51,511 nt of DNA from CAYNVS01 sp964400725 (GCA_964400725.1 CAYNVS010000021.1:1-51511), one strand, 5' to 3'; positions 1 to 9,110 are shown, counted from the stretch's first letter. Translations and numbers: made by a program. The notes: generated from the letters alone by a model not told the origin.

Positions 1-68
1 AGCTAATAGGTAATGTAATGAACCGTACAACCTGCTTTGATTGTAGCGCATAGCGCGCGCTTGTCAAG

Positions 69-136
69 GCGGTATAAGAATTTTAGGTATGGTATTGTGC
101 GGTATTAATGCAGGCTTATGCGGTATTTTGCGGTAT
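69..136. repeat. Cluster of GGTAT direct repeats
   Basis: Six copies of GGTAT lie within about 70 bases, four of them as GCGGTAT (69-75, 99-105, 120-126, 130-136) and two as a back-to-back pair (86-95). The spacing is irregular, so this is not a simple tandem repeat. It lies about 180 bases upstream of the promoter proposed at 318-345. It could be a multi-site operator or decayed repeat DNA. The rest of 1-317 shows no gene, tRNA or other recognisable element. Confidence 0.45.
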
Positions 137-317
137 GGCGCATACGTCCGGATAAATTTTACTTGCGCGGGCTGGGAGGGGCGGCGCGGCAATCGCGGGG
201 ACGTATAAAATTTCAATCCATATTAATTATATAAATTTCCCGGCTCTCGCCCGCGTTGAAAATTTTTCGTAAAATCAAAGTTAAGTCGGAATTATATGTC
301 GATTATCGCCAAACCCC

Positions 318-345
318 TTGACATATTCATAGAGAAGTTTATTTT
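318..345 (+). promoter_or_regulatory. Sigma70-type promoter of the Gld-like ABC operon
   Basis: A consensus -35 TTGACA (318-323) is followed by a 16-base spacer and a -10 TATTTT (340-345). The predicted transcript starts near 352 and leaves a leader of about 120 bases before the ATG at 474. Two short C/G-rich stems around a T-run (346-372) follow directly and could pause polymerase, but they are too weak to call a terminator. Confidence 0.5.
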
Positions 346-473
346 GGTTGAACAACCCGTTTTTTTCGGGAATATTTTAACGCATTTCATTGTTTATTCG
401 GTTTATAGAAACGGCGCCGCGTACGGCGGCAAAACTAAAACCAACTTGTTGGCATTGCGATAGGCAGGTAAAA

Positions 474-1403
474 ATGCTGAGGGTTCAAAATCTTACAAAA
501 TTTTTCGACGAGGTGAAAGCCGTAAACGACGTTAGCTTTGAAGTGAAGCGAGGCGAAATTTTAGGCTTTCTCGGCCCCAACGGAGCGGGCAAGACGACGA
601 CGATGAAAGTCATCACGGGTTATCTTGCGCCCACAAGCGGCCGCGTCTTCATCGAAGACAAGGACATCGCCGAGTATCCGCTGGAAGGAAAGAAAAAAGT
701 CGGTTACGTGCCCGAAAGTTTCCCGATTTACGAAGACATGATAGTTTACGACTATCTGAGCTACATCTCGGATATTCGGGAGCTGCCAAAAGCTAAGCGA
801 GTCGACCGCATACGCGAAGTAGGAATTCTATGCGGCCTCGAAGCGGTTATCGGGCGCGAAATAAGCCAGCTTTCAAAAGGTTACCGCCAGCGCGTAGGGC
901 TTGCGCAGGCGCTTATTCACGAGCCCGAAATTTTGGTGCTCGACGAGCCGACCGACGGTCTCGACCCCAACCAGAAGATTGAAATACGCAGCATAATTAA
1001 AGAGATAGGAAAGACGAGAACGATTATTCTTTCCACGCACAACCTCCCCGAAGTTCAAACGATGTGCGACCGCGTCGTTATTATCAACGACGGCAAAATT
1101 ATCGCGGAGGGAACGCCGGTCGAACTCGAGCACAAGATGTCGAAGAACAATCTCCTGCATCTGGCGTTCGAGCTTCCGGTTGCGGAAGCGGCGGACAAAC
1201 TGAAGTCCCTTCCCGACGTCGTGGCGGTGAAACAGGTTGAAAACGCCGACAAGCTGTTCGAGCTGCTGATTGAATACCGCAAGGACGCCGAAATAAGGCG
1301 CGCGGTCTTCAACATGGCCGTAAGCGGCGCTTGGCCGGTTATGGAAATGCGCAAGGAATCCGCCTCGTTGGAAGAGATATTCCAACGCCTTACCCAAAGC
1401 TAG
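474..1403 (+). CDS. ABC transporter ATP-binding protein, GldA/CcmA type
   Basis: A 309-residue ATPase subunit that would power the membrane protein encoded next. Visible motifs in order are Walker A GPNGAGKT (34-41), a P-E in place of the usual Q-loop glutamine around 80-81, the signature LSKGY (133-137), Walker B ILVLDEP (153-159) and the H-loop STH further on. The roughly 90 residues after the nucleotide domain match the C-terminal extension usual in this ABC-2 subfamily. The ATG at 474 was chosen because AGG-type ribosome-binding bases sit just upstream (465-469) and the protein then begins at the conserved first strand; an upstream TTG in frame at 390 has no such support. It opens a four-gene cassette with the permease, a GldG-like auxiliary protein and a DUF4340 protein. 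The substrate is unknown. In Bacteroidota the GldA/F/G set is needed for gliding, but relatives occur widely in non-gliders. Confidence 0.9.
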   Translation: MLRVQNLTKFFDEVKAVNDVSFEVKRGEILGFLGPNGAGKTTTMKVITGYLAPTSGRVFIEDKDIAEYPLEGKKKVGYVPESFPIYEDMIVYDYLSYISDIRELPKAKRVDRIREVGILCGLEAVIGREISQLSKGYRQRVGLAQALIHEPEILVLDEPTDGLDPNQKIEIRSIIKEIGKTRTIILSTHNLPEVQTMCDRVVIINDGKIIAEGTPVELEHKMSKNNLLHLAFELPVAEAADKLKSLPDVVAVKQVENADKLFELLIEYRKDAEIRRAVFNMAVSGAWPVMEMRKESASLEEIFQRLTQS

Positions 1404-1425
1404 AAACGAAGAAAGGCAGGAAACA

Positions 1426-2136
1426 ATGCACTCTACTATCGTTATCGCTTGGCGCGAATTTAAAGCGTACTTTAATTCCGCCATCGCCTATATCGTCGTC
1501 TGCACCTTCTTGGCGCTCGTCAACTTCTTTTTCTTCTTCTCGTTTTTTACAAGCGGAGTGGCCGACGTGCGCAACCTCTTTACCCTGGCGTCAATCATTT
1601 CGGCGTTTTTCGGCCCGGCCATTACGATGAAGCTCATAGCCGACGAGCGCAAAAGCCGCTCGATAGAGCTGCTTCTGTCGCTGCCGGTTACCAGACTTCA
1701 GGTAATTTTAGGCAAATATTTCGCGGCGTTATTGCTTTATCTGGTAATGATAGCGCTCACCCTTTTCGCGCCGATTACAATTTCGGGCATCGCCAGCCTC
1801 GAATGGGGGCCGATTATCGGCAGCTACATAGGTTTGTTAATGCTCGGCTCGGTTTACGTCGCAATCGGCCTGTTTACCAGCGCGCTAACTAAAAGCCAGC
1901 TTGTAGCCGTAATTTTAGGCATTGCGGCCTGCCTTACGGTTTCTCTCGGCTTTGAATACGCCCGGTTCTTCGCCCCGTCGTTTATCGGCGCGGCGCTTGA
2001 ACATCTAAGCGTTCTTTCACATTTCCAAAGCATGGCCAGAGGCGTTCTCGACACGCGCGACATAATTTATTACCTGAGCGCGTCAACGTTCCTTGTCGCT
2101 CTGTCCGTCTATTTCCTCGACCGCGAAGCGGCTTAA
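1426..2136 (+). CDS. ABC-2 type membrane permease, GldF-like
   Basis: This 236-residue integral membrane protein has about six hydrophobic segments: one near 20-45, a pair between about 55 and 125, then further segments up to the last near 210-230. A conserved cytoplasmic stretch, KLIADERKSRSIELLLSLPV (about 70-90), is typical of ABC-2/GldF permeases. It begins 22 bases after the ATPase stop with a purine-rich ribosome site (AGGCAGGAAACAATG), so the two are co-transcribed and should assemble together. The next gene starts 15 bases on. The length agrees with the family. The transported molecule cannot be inferred. Confidence 0.87.
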   Translation: MHSTIVIAWREFKAYFNSAIAYIVVCTFLALVNFFFFFSFFTSGVADVRNLFTLASIISAFFGPAITMKLIADERKSRSIELLLSLPVTRLQVILGKYFAALLLYLVMIALTLFAPITISGIASLEWGPIIGSYIGLLMLGSVYVAIGLFTSALTKSQLVAVILGIAACLTVSLGFEYARFFAPSFIGAALEHLSVLSHFQSMARGVLDTRDIIYYLSASTFLVALSVYFLDREAA

Positions 2137-2151
2137 CGCACGGAGGCAGTC

Positions 2152-3819
2152 ATGCGCGAATACGCTAAAAAAAGTCTTAGCCTGTTGACTTTCGTAATTT
2201 TGCTCGGCGCCATTTTAATTCTCATAAATATTCTAAGCCTCGCTTTCTGGGGGCGCGCCGACCTGACGAAAGACAAAATTTACAGCCTTTCCCCGGCGAC
2301 GAAGAAAACTCTCGCAAACCTTGAAGACAACCTTTACGCCACGGCGTACTTCAGCAAGGATTTGCCGAGCCGCTTCGGAACGCTCGGCCAGTACGTAAAA
2401 GACATGCTCGAAGACTATAAGTCTTATTCCGGCGGAAAACTGAACTTCTCCTTCGTCGATCCGTCGTCCGACCCGGCGAACGAAAACAAGGCGAAGGAAG
2501 CCGGATGTCCGCCGCTCACGCTGCAGCAAACCTCCTCGGACGAATTCTCGACCAAGAAGGTTTACATGTGCATGCAGATTAAATTTGCGGACAAAACCGA
2601 AATGATTCCGGCTCTGTCCGACCCCAACGGCTTGGAGTTCGAGCTGACGAGCCTGATAAAGAAGCTCACGGCGAAAACGACTAAAATTATCGCCGTGGCG
2701 CAGGGAAACGAAGAGCCGGCGCTTAACTCCCCGCAGTACGGCCCGCCCGATCAAAAAGGCCCGTCCATGGATTCCGCGCGCGAGGCGCTGGGCAAAACCT
2801 ACAAACTTCTCGCCGTCGATCTGACCGCGGACGACGCCTTTAAAAAACTTCAAGAAGCCTCGACTCTTTTAATCGTGTCTCCGAAGAAAAAATTTGAGGA
2901 GAAACAGCGCGTTATAATCGACCAGTTCCTCATGTCCGGCAAATCGCTCGGTCTGTTCTTAGACAAAGTTCAAACCGACCTCAACACTTTTCAAGCGTCG
3001 GTCATCGACTTAGGGTTGGAAGACATGCTCTCCTATTACGGGTTCGTAATCAACCCCGACCTCGTTTTGGACAAGTCGAATCAGATGATAGGCGTTACCC
3101 AGCGCGCCGGCGGCATGACGATGCAGGTGCCGGTGCAGTACCCTCTCTTCCCGGTGGCGCGCAAGTTCCGCGACTTCGACGGCCTGAACCCGGAGGAAAA
3201 CGTAACGGCAAAGCTGGAAGGCGTCGTCTTCCCGTTCGTTTCTTCGATTACGATTAAAGATACTATGGCGGACAAGAAATTCACTTGGTTCGCCAAATCC
3301 AGCCCGATGTCGTGGAAGCAGTCGCAGTTCTTCCAAATTAACCCGATGCAGCTGCCCGCTCCCACAGGCGTCGGAGACAAAGGCCCATACACTTTGGTTG
3401 CCGGCGCGTCCGGCAGCTTCGACAGCTTTTTCCGCGACCGCGCGAGCGAAGCGAGCGCTCTGCTGGGCGGAATTGAAATCAAATCGAAAAGCCCCGAAGC
3501 CCGCATTCTTCTTTCCGGCAACGGCCTTATGTTCAACGAGCGTTTTATGAGCCAGCAAAACATGAGTTTCATACTTAACTCAATCGACTGGCTCGCGCAG
3601 GACGAAGACCTAATGAGCATCCGCGCAAAAGGGTTCGCGCCAAAACCCATCGACCCGGACGTTTCGCAAACGAGCAAAACGCTCGTTAAATACGGCAATA
3701 TCGTCGGCGTTCCGGCGCTCTTCCTGCTGCTCGGAATTATCTTGTGGCAGCTTCGCATAGCTCGCCGCAATAAACTCGCCAACGAATTCTTCAAGAGCGA
3801 AAAAACAAAGAAAGACTAA
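2152..3819 (+). CDS. GldG-like ABC auxiliary protein
   Basis: A 555-residue protein with one N-terminal transmembrane helix (about 10-34), a large extracytoplasmic region and a C-terminal helix (about 513-535) followed by a basic cytoplasmic tail. This topology and its place right after the ABC-2 permease identify the auxiliary subunit called GldG in Bacteroidota (ABC_transp_aux family). The early segment LTKDKIYSLSPATKKTL (about 42-58) is characteristic of the family. GGAGG stands 6 bases before the ATG. The exposed domain probably contacts a substrate or partner outside the inner membrane. No catalytic residues are recognisable, and the molecular role is not known even for the best-studied members. 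Confidence 0.87.
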   Translation: MREYAKKSLSLLTFVILLGAILILINILSLAFWGRADLTKDKIYSLSPATKKTLANLEDNLYATAYFSKDLPSRFGTLGQYVKDMLEDYKSYSGGKLNFSFVDPSSDPANENKAKEAGCPPLTLQQTSSDEFSTKKVYMCMQIKFADKTEMIPALSDPNGLEFELTSLIKKLTAKTTKIIAVAQGNEEPALNSPQYGPPDQKGPSMDSAREALGKTYKLLAVDLTADDAFKKLQEASTLLIVSPKKKFEEKQRVIIDQFLMSGKSLGLFLDKVQTDLNTFQASVIDLGLEDMLSYYGFVINPDLVLDKSNQMIGVTQRAGGMTMQVPVQYPLFPVARKFRDFDGLNPEENVTAKLEGVVFPFVSSITIKDTMADKKFTWFAKSSPMSWKQSQFFQINPMQLPAPTGVGDKGPYTLVAGASGSFDSFFRDRASEASALLGGIEIKSKSPEARILLSGNGLMFNERFMSQQNMSFILNSIDWLAQDEDLMSIRAKGFAPKPIDPDVSQTSKTLVKYGNIVGVPALFLLLGIILWQLRIARRNKLANEFFKSEKTKKD

Positions 3820-3848
3820 ACAATTTAATAAATTGCGAGGTTTGCACA

Positions 3849-4934
3849 ATGAAAAAAAGCCAGCTTATTTTCGCGGGCATCGTTTTCGTGGTTCTGCTTC
3901 TTGTTACTCTCGTCGTGGTCATCGACCCGTACGAGAAGTACAAGCCGAGCTCCGCGTCGGTTAAACTCCCCGACCTTAAGAAGGACGGAATTACTATGAT
4001 TGAAATCGTCAACCCCGACGAGAGCGCCAACAAAACGGTTACGCTCGTCAAGGAAGGCGAATTCTGGTCGGTTTCCGGCCCGAAGATGCCGGGCAAATTC
4101 AAGGCCGACAAACCGCAAATCGACGGCATTCTCGACCGCATTTCCTCTCTTGAAATCATTGCCGAGAGTTCGACCAAAAAAGACCGCCACGAGGTTTACG
4201 AAGCGGACGCGAAAAAGGGAATAAAGCTCTTAGTAGCCAACGCCAAAGGCGAAAAGCTCTCGATGATAGTGGGTAAAAACGCTCAAGATATGAGCGGGTT
4301 CATCGTTCTGCCTCCGTCCGATTCGGTTTACGCGATTAAAAGCGGACTGCGCAGTTTAGTCGATAAAGACGCCAACGGCTGGCGCGACAAGACGATTTTC
4401 GCCCTCGACAAAGCCAAGGTAAACAAAATTGAGATTAACGACGAGTCGTCAACCAAGACGGGCAAGCTGACGCTGGTCAAAAGCGAAGACGGAACGTGGA
4501 GCTCGCCGGACAAGCCGGGCGCGGCGCTGGACAAAACCAAGGTAGAGTCGCTCGTCTCGCAAATCGCGTCGCTGCGCGCGCAGGATTTCGTCGACAATCC
4601 GGAGTCGGCGGCGAAGTACGAGCTGGACAAACCGGCCATTACCGTCAAAGTAACCGTCGAGGGCGCCGGCGAAGAGGCGCTGCTTGTGGGCTCTAAAAAC
4701 GAAAAGAACGTTTATACCGTCAAGAACATTAAGGTTGAAAACCCGCTTTATCAGCTGCCGTCCTACCAAATAGAGCGCTACCAGAAGGGGCTTGACTATT
4801 ACCTGCCCAAAGCCGAAGAGAAAAAGGACGACAAGAAAACCGACGCCAAGGACGCGAAAAAGGACGAGAAAAAGGCGGATAAGAAAGACGATAAAAAGCC
4901 TGAAAAGAAGGAAGAAAAGAAGGATAAAAAGTAA
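3849..4934 (+). CDS. DUF4340 membrane-anchored protein with lysine-rich tail
   Basis: A 361-residue protein with an N-terminal membrane anchor (about 5-27) and a soluble region that reads as two related DUF4340-like halves, each beginning with a strand such as ITMIEI or VNKIEI. From about 320 to the end it is almost only K, E, D and A, a highly charged low-complexity tail. DUF4340 proteins commonly follow GldA/F/G-like genes, and this one starts 29 bases after the GldG-like stop with GAGG upstream. The biochemical function is unknown; a periplasmic accessory of the exporter is the simplest reading. A strong terminator follows at 4955-4983, making it the last gene of the operon. Confidence 0.8.
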   Translation: MKKSQLIFAGIVFVVLLLVTLVVVIDPYEKYKPSSASVKLPDLKKDGITMIEIVNPDESANKTVTLVKEGEFWSVSGPKMPGKFKADKPQIDGILDRISSLEIIAESSTKKDRHEVYEADAKKGIKLLVANAKGEKLSMIVGKNAQDMSGFIVLPPSDSVYAIKSGLRSLVDKDANGWRDKTIFALDKAKVNKIEINDESSTKTGKLTLVKSEDGTWSSPDKPGAALDKTKVESLVSQIASLRAQDFVDNPESAAKYELDKPAITVKVTVEGAGEEALLVGSKNEKNVYTVKNIKVENPLYQLPSYQIERYQKGLDYYLPKAEEKKDDKKTDAKDAKKDEKKADKKDDKKPEKKEEKKDKK

Positions 4935-4954
4935 GCGCAACTTGTTAAATTTAC

Positions 4955-4983
4955 AAAAAAAGCGGCCGTTTGGCCGCTTTTTT
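4955..4983. terminator. Bidirectional intrinsic terminator
   Basis: The stem AGCGGCC/GGCCGCT (4961-4967 with 4972-4978) closes on a GTTT loop and is extended by an A-run before and a T-run after it. It therefore works in both directions. It sits between the convergent DUF4340 gene and the pyrophosphorylase gene. Confidence 0.9.
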
Positions 4984-5004
4984 GTTTTATACGCAGCAAA
5001 AATT

Positions 5005-6822
5005 CTATTCTCTGACAATTAAATCTTTGTCCACTACCGTATTGGCCGGCAATACGTAGCTTCCCTTCTCGCCGAGAATAATTTTAACCGTTACCCCTTT
5101 TAAAATTTTAACGTTCGCGCCTATATGAACGCGCCCCGCTACTTCGAGGTTTTGTTCCAGTTTGCCGTCGGGGCCGTTTTTAATGTCGCCAAGCGGTCGC
5201 GTCGCGTGGACGATTAAACTCGCGCCTTCCTCAAGCTCCAGCCCGTCCGAATAAGGCGTAGCGAAGCCTTCCGCGGCGTAGGGAACGCCCAAATAAATCG
5301 TCGCGCCCGCGCCGAGCTTCCACCCCTTGCCTACCCCGCGTCCCGCAAGCTCCGCAGGATCGGTTCCTACCAGCGGCGAAATTTCAACGTTCGCAAGCGG
5401 AGCGCCGTTTTCGTTAAACTTAATTTCGGCTCCGCAGCGAGACAAGAGCAAAGCCTGATCTTTCAACAGCCCCGCAAGCGTCGTTTGCAAAGAGTCTTCG
5501 CCCAGCACGTTCTTCGTAGGCATAAAATACGCCTCGCGCGGCGCGCCCATTACGCAGACGTTCTCCTTCTCGAAGCGCTGCGCAAGGTAATGGTTCAGCC
5601 ACTCGATACTCGACGTCTCAATCTCTTGCCCAGAAGAAAGTTTAATCTTTTTGCCGCGGTAAACGGTGTGCGGAAAATCGTCGGTAATGCGGCTAAGCGA
5701 CGCGACGTTTGTGTTTATGTGCGCGCAGTCGAACAGCAAAGCGCCTTCCTTGTCCCGCGCGTCGGCCAGTTCCGCCGGTATTTCGTTGTACTCTATAATT
5801 TTAACGCGCGAACGCCCGACGTCCACCACCGGCACGCCGACTTTCTCCCGCTCGTCCCGGCGCGCGACCATCGTCGTCGTAAAATACGCGCCGGAATTGG
5901 CGTGCAGCCCTATTCGCTTAAGGTCGAACGGCTTGTAATAGACGTTATCCACGTTCCCCATGACGACGAACTCCACGCCCGCCGCCGTGAGCCTGTCGCG
6001 CAGGGTTTTGCCTTTAAACGCTTCGAGCTTCCCTTTTTGCGCGCCCAATAAAGCGCGGTAAACGCCGCCGTGGCCGTCGCCCGTCTTGACGAGCGAGCCG
6101 TCGGCTTCCGCGACGAGGCAGCCGTCGTTATCGAGCCTCGGCAGCATGTTTTGCGGGAACGTAACGAGCAGTTCCCTGTCAAAGCCGGTTTGCGCCGCAA
6201 CCGCGTCGAGATGACGGTTCAGGCTGGCGTCGTTAGAGGGGCTCGTCATAAATAAAACGTAAGGCGCGCGTCCGCAAATCGCCGCCGCCTGCATCGCTTC
6301 TTCAACTATGCGGAATATATAGCTTTTCCCGGAAACCGGCGAGACGGGATACACCGACTTCGGGTCGTCCTCGGCCTGCGCGTCCGCGCCCCCCATAAAA
6401 GGCTTCGCCTTGAAAACTTCTCTTATTTTATCGCGCTCGGCAAAGAAACGCGTCGCGGCTCCGCCCGCGAAAACCAACGCGGCGGCTTTCCCCTTGGCTA
6501 CGGCGTCTTTTCCGGCCTGATAATCCGCGCCGGACGCGCGTCTGCAATCCGCCAGCCGTATAGGCGCAAGCTCCGCTTTGCGCGGCCTTTTCGGCGTCGT
6601 CCCGACAAGCTCCTCGCGGTGAATTTGCGCAAGGTCGAAATCGAGCTCCTCGACGTTTTTTAAAAAATTCGTCCACGCCTCGACGCCCGCGTCGTTTAAA
6701 TACAAGTCAATCGCGTTGTCGAGCAGCCCGTCGTTGAATGCGAGCAAAAACAGCTCGGCGCGTTCCTTGGATGAGCGTTCCAGCGCGGTTACTAAATTTT
6801 CGGGAAATTGATCGGGGTTCAT
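5005..6822 (-). CDS. UDP-sugar pyrophosphorylase (UDPGP family)
   Basis: A 605-residue nucleotidyltransferase expected to make a UDP-sugar (UDP-GlcNAc or UDP-glucose) from UTP and a sugar 1-phosphate, feeding envelope polysaccharides. Supporting motifs are the nucleotide loop VFAGGAATRF (117-126), a GDGHGGVYRAL-type loop (about 248-258), a NVDN metal/sugar site (290-293) and an INTNVASL segment near 365. From about 470 the protein has hexapeptide-like turns typical of a left-handed beta-helix. The loop reads AGGAATR rather than the usual GGxGTR, and the overall form is closer to eukaryote-type UDPGP enzymes than to the bacterial GalU or GlmU families. The ATG is preceded by GGAGG. It is the last gene after prfA, 29 bases downstream, where many bacteria carry prmC. 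Sugar specificity cannot be read from the sequence. Confidence 0.8.
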   Translation of the reverse strand: MNPDQFPENLVTALERSSKERAELFLLAFNDGLLDNAIDLYLNDAGVEAWTNFLKNVEELDFDLAQIHREELVGTTPKRPRKAELAPIRLADCRRASGADYQAGKDAVAKGKAAALVFAGGAATRFFAERDKIREVFKAKPFMGGADAQAEDDPKSVYPVSPVSGKSYIFRIVEEAMQAAAICGRAPYVLFMTSPSNDASLNRHLDAVAAQTGFDRELLVTFPQNMLPRLDNDGCLVAEADGSLVKTGDGHGGVYRALLGAQKGKLEAFKGKTLRDRLTAAGVEFVVMGNVDNVYYKPFDLKRIGLHANSGAYFTTTMVARRDEREKVGVPVVDVGRSRVKIIEYNEIPAELADARDKEGALLFDCAHINTNVASLSRITDDFPHTVYRGKKIKLSSGQEIETSSIEWLNHYLAQRFEKENVCVMGAPREAYFMPTKNVLGEDSLQTTLAGLLKDQALLLSRCGAEIKFNENGAPLANVEISPLVGTDPAELAGRGVGKGWKLGAGATIYLGVPYAAEGFATPYSDGLELEEGASLIVHATRPLGDIKNGPDGKLEQNLEVAGRVHIGANVKILKGVTVKIILGEKGSYVLPANTVVDKDLIVRE

Positions 6823-6851
6823 TATTCAACCTCCGCTAATTTATCAGCGGC

Positions 6852-7943
6852 CTAAACTATTTCAACGTCCTGCTCGATTGCGGCGAGGCGCTGCATGTTT
6901 GAATGCTGGGTAAGCGCGTCGATAATCGGGTCTATGTCGCCGTTGAGAGCCTCGGATAAATTGTGCATAGTAAGGTTAATGCGGTGGTCGGTAATTCGGT
7001 TCTGCGGGTAGTTGTAGGTGCGGATTTTCTCGCTGCGGTCGCCGCTTCCGACCTGAGCCTTACGGCTGGCCGCCATCTTTTCCTGCTGCTCGCGGTACAT
7101 CTGGTCGTATAGGCGCGCGCCTAAAATAGCCATAGCTTTCGCGCGGTTCTGGTGCTGGCTTCGCTCGTCTTGGCAGGCGACGACCAATCCGGACGGAATG
7201 TGCGTGATGCGCACGGCGCTGTCGGTTTTATTTACGTGCTGGCCGCCTTTGCCGCCGGCTCGGTAGGTGTCCACGCGCAGGTCTTCCGGGCGTATTTCTA
7301 TGTCAACCGCCTCCGGCTCCGGCATAACCGCCACCGTCGCCGCCGAGGTGTGTATGCGCCCCTGCGCCTCGGTTTCGGGAACGCGCTGAACGCGGTGCAC
7401 GCCCGACTCGAATTTAAGCCTCGCGAAAACATCCTTGCCGGAAATTTTAACGATAATTTCTTTTATTCCGCCCAGCCCCGTCTCGTTGACCGATATTTCC
7501 TCAATCTTCCAGCGGCGGGCGTCCGCGTAACGAGAATACATTCTGAACAAATCCCCCGCAAAAAGCGCCGACTCCTCGCCTCCGGTTCCGGCGCGGATTT
7601 CTAAAAATACGTTGCGCTCGTCGCGGCTGTCTTTTGGGAGAAGAAGCATTTTAAGCTCTTCTTCAATGCGCGCCGCATCGCGCTCAAGCTGCGACAACTC
7701 GTCGGCGGCCATCGCGGTAAGTTCGGGGTCTTCGTTCGCCTCGATTATCTTCTTGTTTCCGGCTATGTTCTCATCGACAATCTTCCAGCGTCCGAACGCT
7801 TCGACTATCGTCATCAACTCAGCGCGCCGCTTGCCGAGCTTTTCAAGCTGTTCGCGGTCGGAAAGAACCTCCGGGGAGCCGAGCTGCTTTTCTATTTCGT
7901 GGAACCGGCTTTCGATTGCCTGCAATTGCGTCAGTATTTTCAT
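6852..7943 (-). CDS. prfA: Peptide chain release factor 1
   Basis: RF1, 363 residues, reads UAA and UAG stop codons on the ribosome and triggers release of the finished peptide. The codon-reading tripeptide is PET (189-191), in the position of the PxT anticodon-like motif, and the catalytic GGQ is at 233-235 within RAGGKGGQHVN. Length and domain order are normal for the family. The start ATG overlaps the stop of the DUF1385 gene (ATGA) and no clear ribosome site precedes it, so it is probably translated by coupling. In many bacteria prfA is followed by prmC, which methylates the GGQ glutamine; here a UDP-sugar pyrophosphorylase follows instead. Confidence 0.97.
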   Translation of the reverse strand: MKILTQLQAIESRFHEIEKQLGSPEVLSDREQLEKLGKRRAELMTIVEAFGRWKIVDENIAGNKKIIEANEDPELTAMAADELSQLERDAARIEEELKMLLLPKDSRDERNVFLEIRAGTGGEESALFAGDLFRMYSRYADARRWKIEEISVNETGLGGIKEIIVKISGKDVFARLKFESGVHRVQRVPETEAQGRIHTSAATVAVMPEPEAVDIEIRPEDLRVDTYRAGGKGGQHVNKTDSAVRITHIPSGLVVACQDERSQHQNRAKAMAILGARLYDQMYREQQEKMAASRKAQVGSGDRSEKIRTYNYPQNRITDHRINLTMHNLSEALNGDIDPIIDALTQHSNMQRLAAIEQDVEIV

Positions 7944-9019
7944 AGCGTTACAACTTCATCCAAACTTTTTATTGTTCTTACGTGTCTTGCGTCGGGAAGA
8001 GCGGCCTGCGCGTTCCCCGAAATTTCGCGCTCGCGCAACAAAGATATTTTAAGCGAGACCAGCGCGACTTCCAGCATAGAGTCGTCCGGCTCCGCCGTAG
8101 TTAGCCGCTGCGACCACAGCCCGGGAGCGGAAAGCCAGCGGGCGAAAAACGGCGCGTTTTCGCGGCCCGCCAGCTTGATAAATTCGTAAGCCAGTCCCGC
8201 TATCGGCAGCATCAGAGGCAGCTTTACGAACATCTGCAATACGACGTTAATCGTTTTATTGTCGGACAACGGCGGCAGCATACGGAAGAAAAGCGCGAAA
8301 ACCATTATGGAGACAAGCAGAACGATTATTATGAAACTCGTTCCGCAGCGCGGATGAAAGCGCGACTGAGCGCGCGCGTTCTCGACGGTAAGCGGAAGCC
8401 CTTTTTCGTAGCAGGCGATAGACTTATGCTCCGCTCCGTGGTATGAAAATACCCTGCGCATCTCGTTCATTCGCGAAACGCCCCAAATGTAGGCGAAGAA
8501 AATCGTAATTTTCAGCGCGCCGTCGATGATGTGAAAGGCGGCTCCGTTAATGGGAATATCGACGTCGAGCAGCTTGGAAAGCCCGACCGTAATTAGGTGC
8601 GGCAGGAACTTGAACAGCGCGACGGCAAAGGCGAGAGATACCAGCATAGTCAAGAATATCGCCGACTTGGGAAGCGGCTTGGATTCTGGCGGCTCAATGT
8701 CGGTCTCGTCTTTTCCGGCGGCTGCGGCCTCTTTCTTTTTCTTTTCGTTCTCCCCCGCGTCGATGTCGAGGCTCGCCTGTTCCGCGCTGAAAGTAAGAGC
8801 CGATATGCCGTTGAAAAGCGACTCGAACAAAACTATCATTCCGCGGACGAACGGCCACCGCAGAGGCTTGTGCTTGCCCGAAAGCGACCGCCAAGGCTCC
8901 TCGCGAACGACCATCGAGCCGTCCGCTCGGCGCACGACCACGGCAAACGAGTTCGGCGAACGCATCATAACGCCTTCTAAAACCGCCTGCCCGCCGACGT
9001 TGATTTTGTTTTCGTTCAT
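7940..9019 (-). CDS. DUF1385 multispanning membrane protein
   Basis: A 359-residue protein with the family's hallmark N-terminus, VGGQAVLEGVMMRSP (8-22), and about four or five membrane segments in the second half. A conserved HGAEHKSIACYEKG stretch (about 195-208) and an RFHPRCGTSF motif (about 221-230) are also present. A charged insertion rich in K, E and A around 90-115 separates the N-terminal domain from the membrane part. The function is unknown. The position between rpmE and prfA is a gene order seen in many bacteria, which supports the assignment. It overlaps prfA by four bases. A terminator (9084-9105) separates it from rpmE, so it either needs its own promoter or relies on read-through. 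Confidence 0.87.
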   Translation of the reverse strand: MNENKINVGGQAVLEGVMMRSPNSFAVVVRRADGSMVVREEPWRSLSGKHKPLRWPFVRGMIVLFESLFNGISALTFSAEQASLDIDAGENEKKKKEAAAAGKDETDIEPPESKPLPKSAIFLTMLVSLAFAVALFKFLPHLITVGLSKLLDVDIPINGAAFHIIDGALKITIFFAYIWGVSRMNEMRRVFSYHGAEHKSIACYEKGLPLTVENARAQSRFHPRCGTSFIIIVLLVSIMVFALFFRMLPPLSDNKTINVVLQMFVKLPLMLPIAGLAYEFIKLAGRENAPFFARWLSAPGLWSQRLTTAEPDDSMLEVALVSLKISLLREREISGNAQAALPDARHVRTIKSLDEVVTL

Positions 9020-9083
9020 GTGGTTGATTCTTCTATTCTAGTTGTTTCGACCGCGCCGCCGACCAAAGCCATAATAATAAAAA

Positions 9084-9110
9084 TCCCACCTTTTTCAAGG
9101 TGGGACGCAA
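9084..9110 (-). terminator. Intrinsic terminator after rpmE
   Basis: The stem TCCCACCTT/AAGGTGGGA (9084-9092 with 9097-9105) has a four-base loop and, read on the minus strand, is followed by TTTTTATTATTAT. It should end most rpmE transcripts before the DUF1385 gene. Confidence 0.85.

Noticed and set aside
9020..9060. Possible promoter (TAGAAT) before the DUF1385 gene
   Set aside because: No -35 at an acceptable distance was found, so read-through or an unrecognised promoter is left open.
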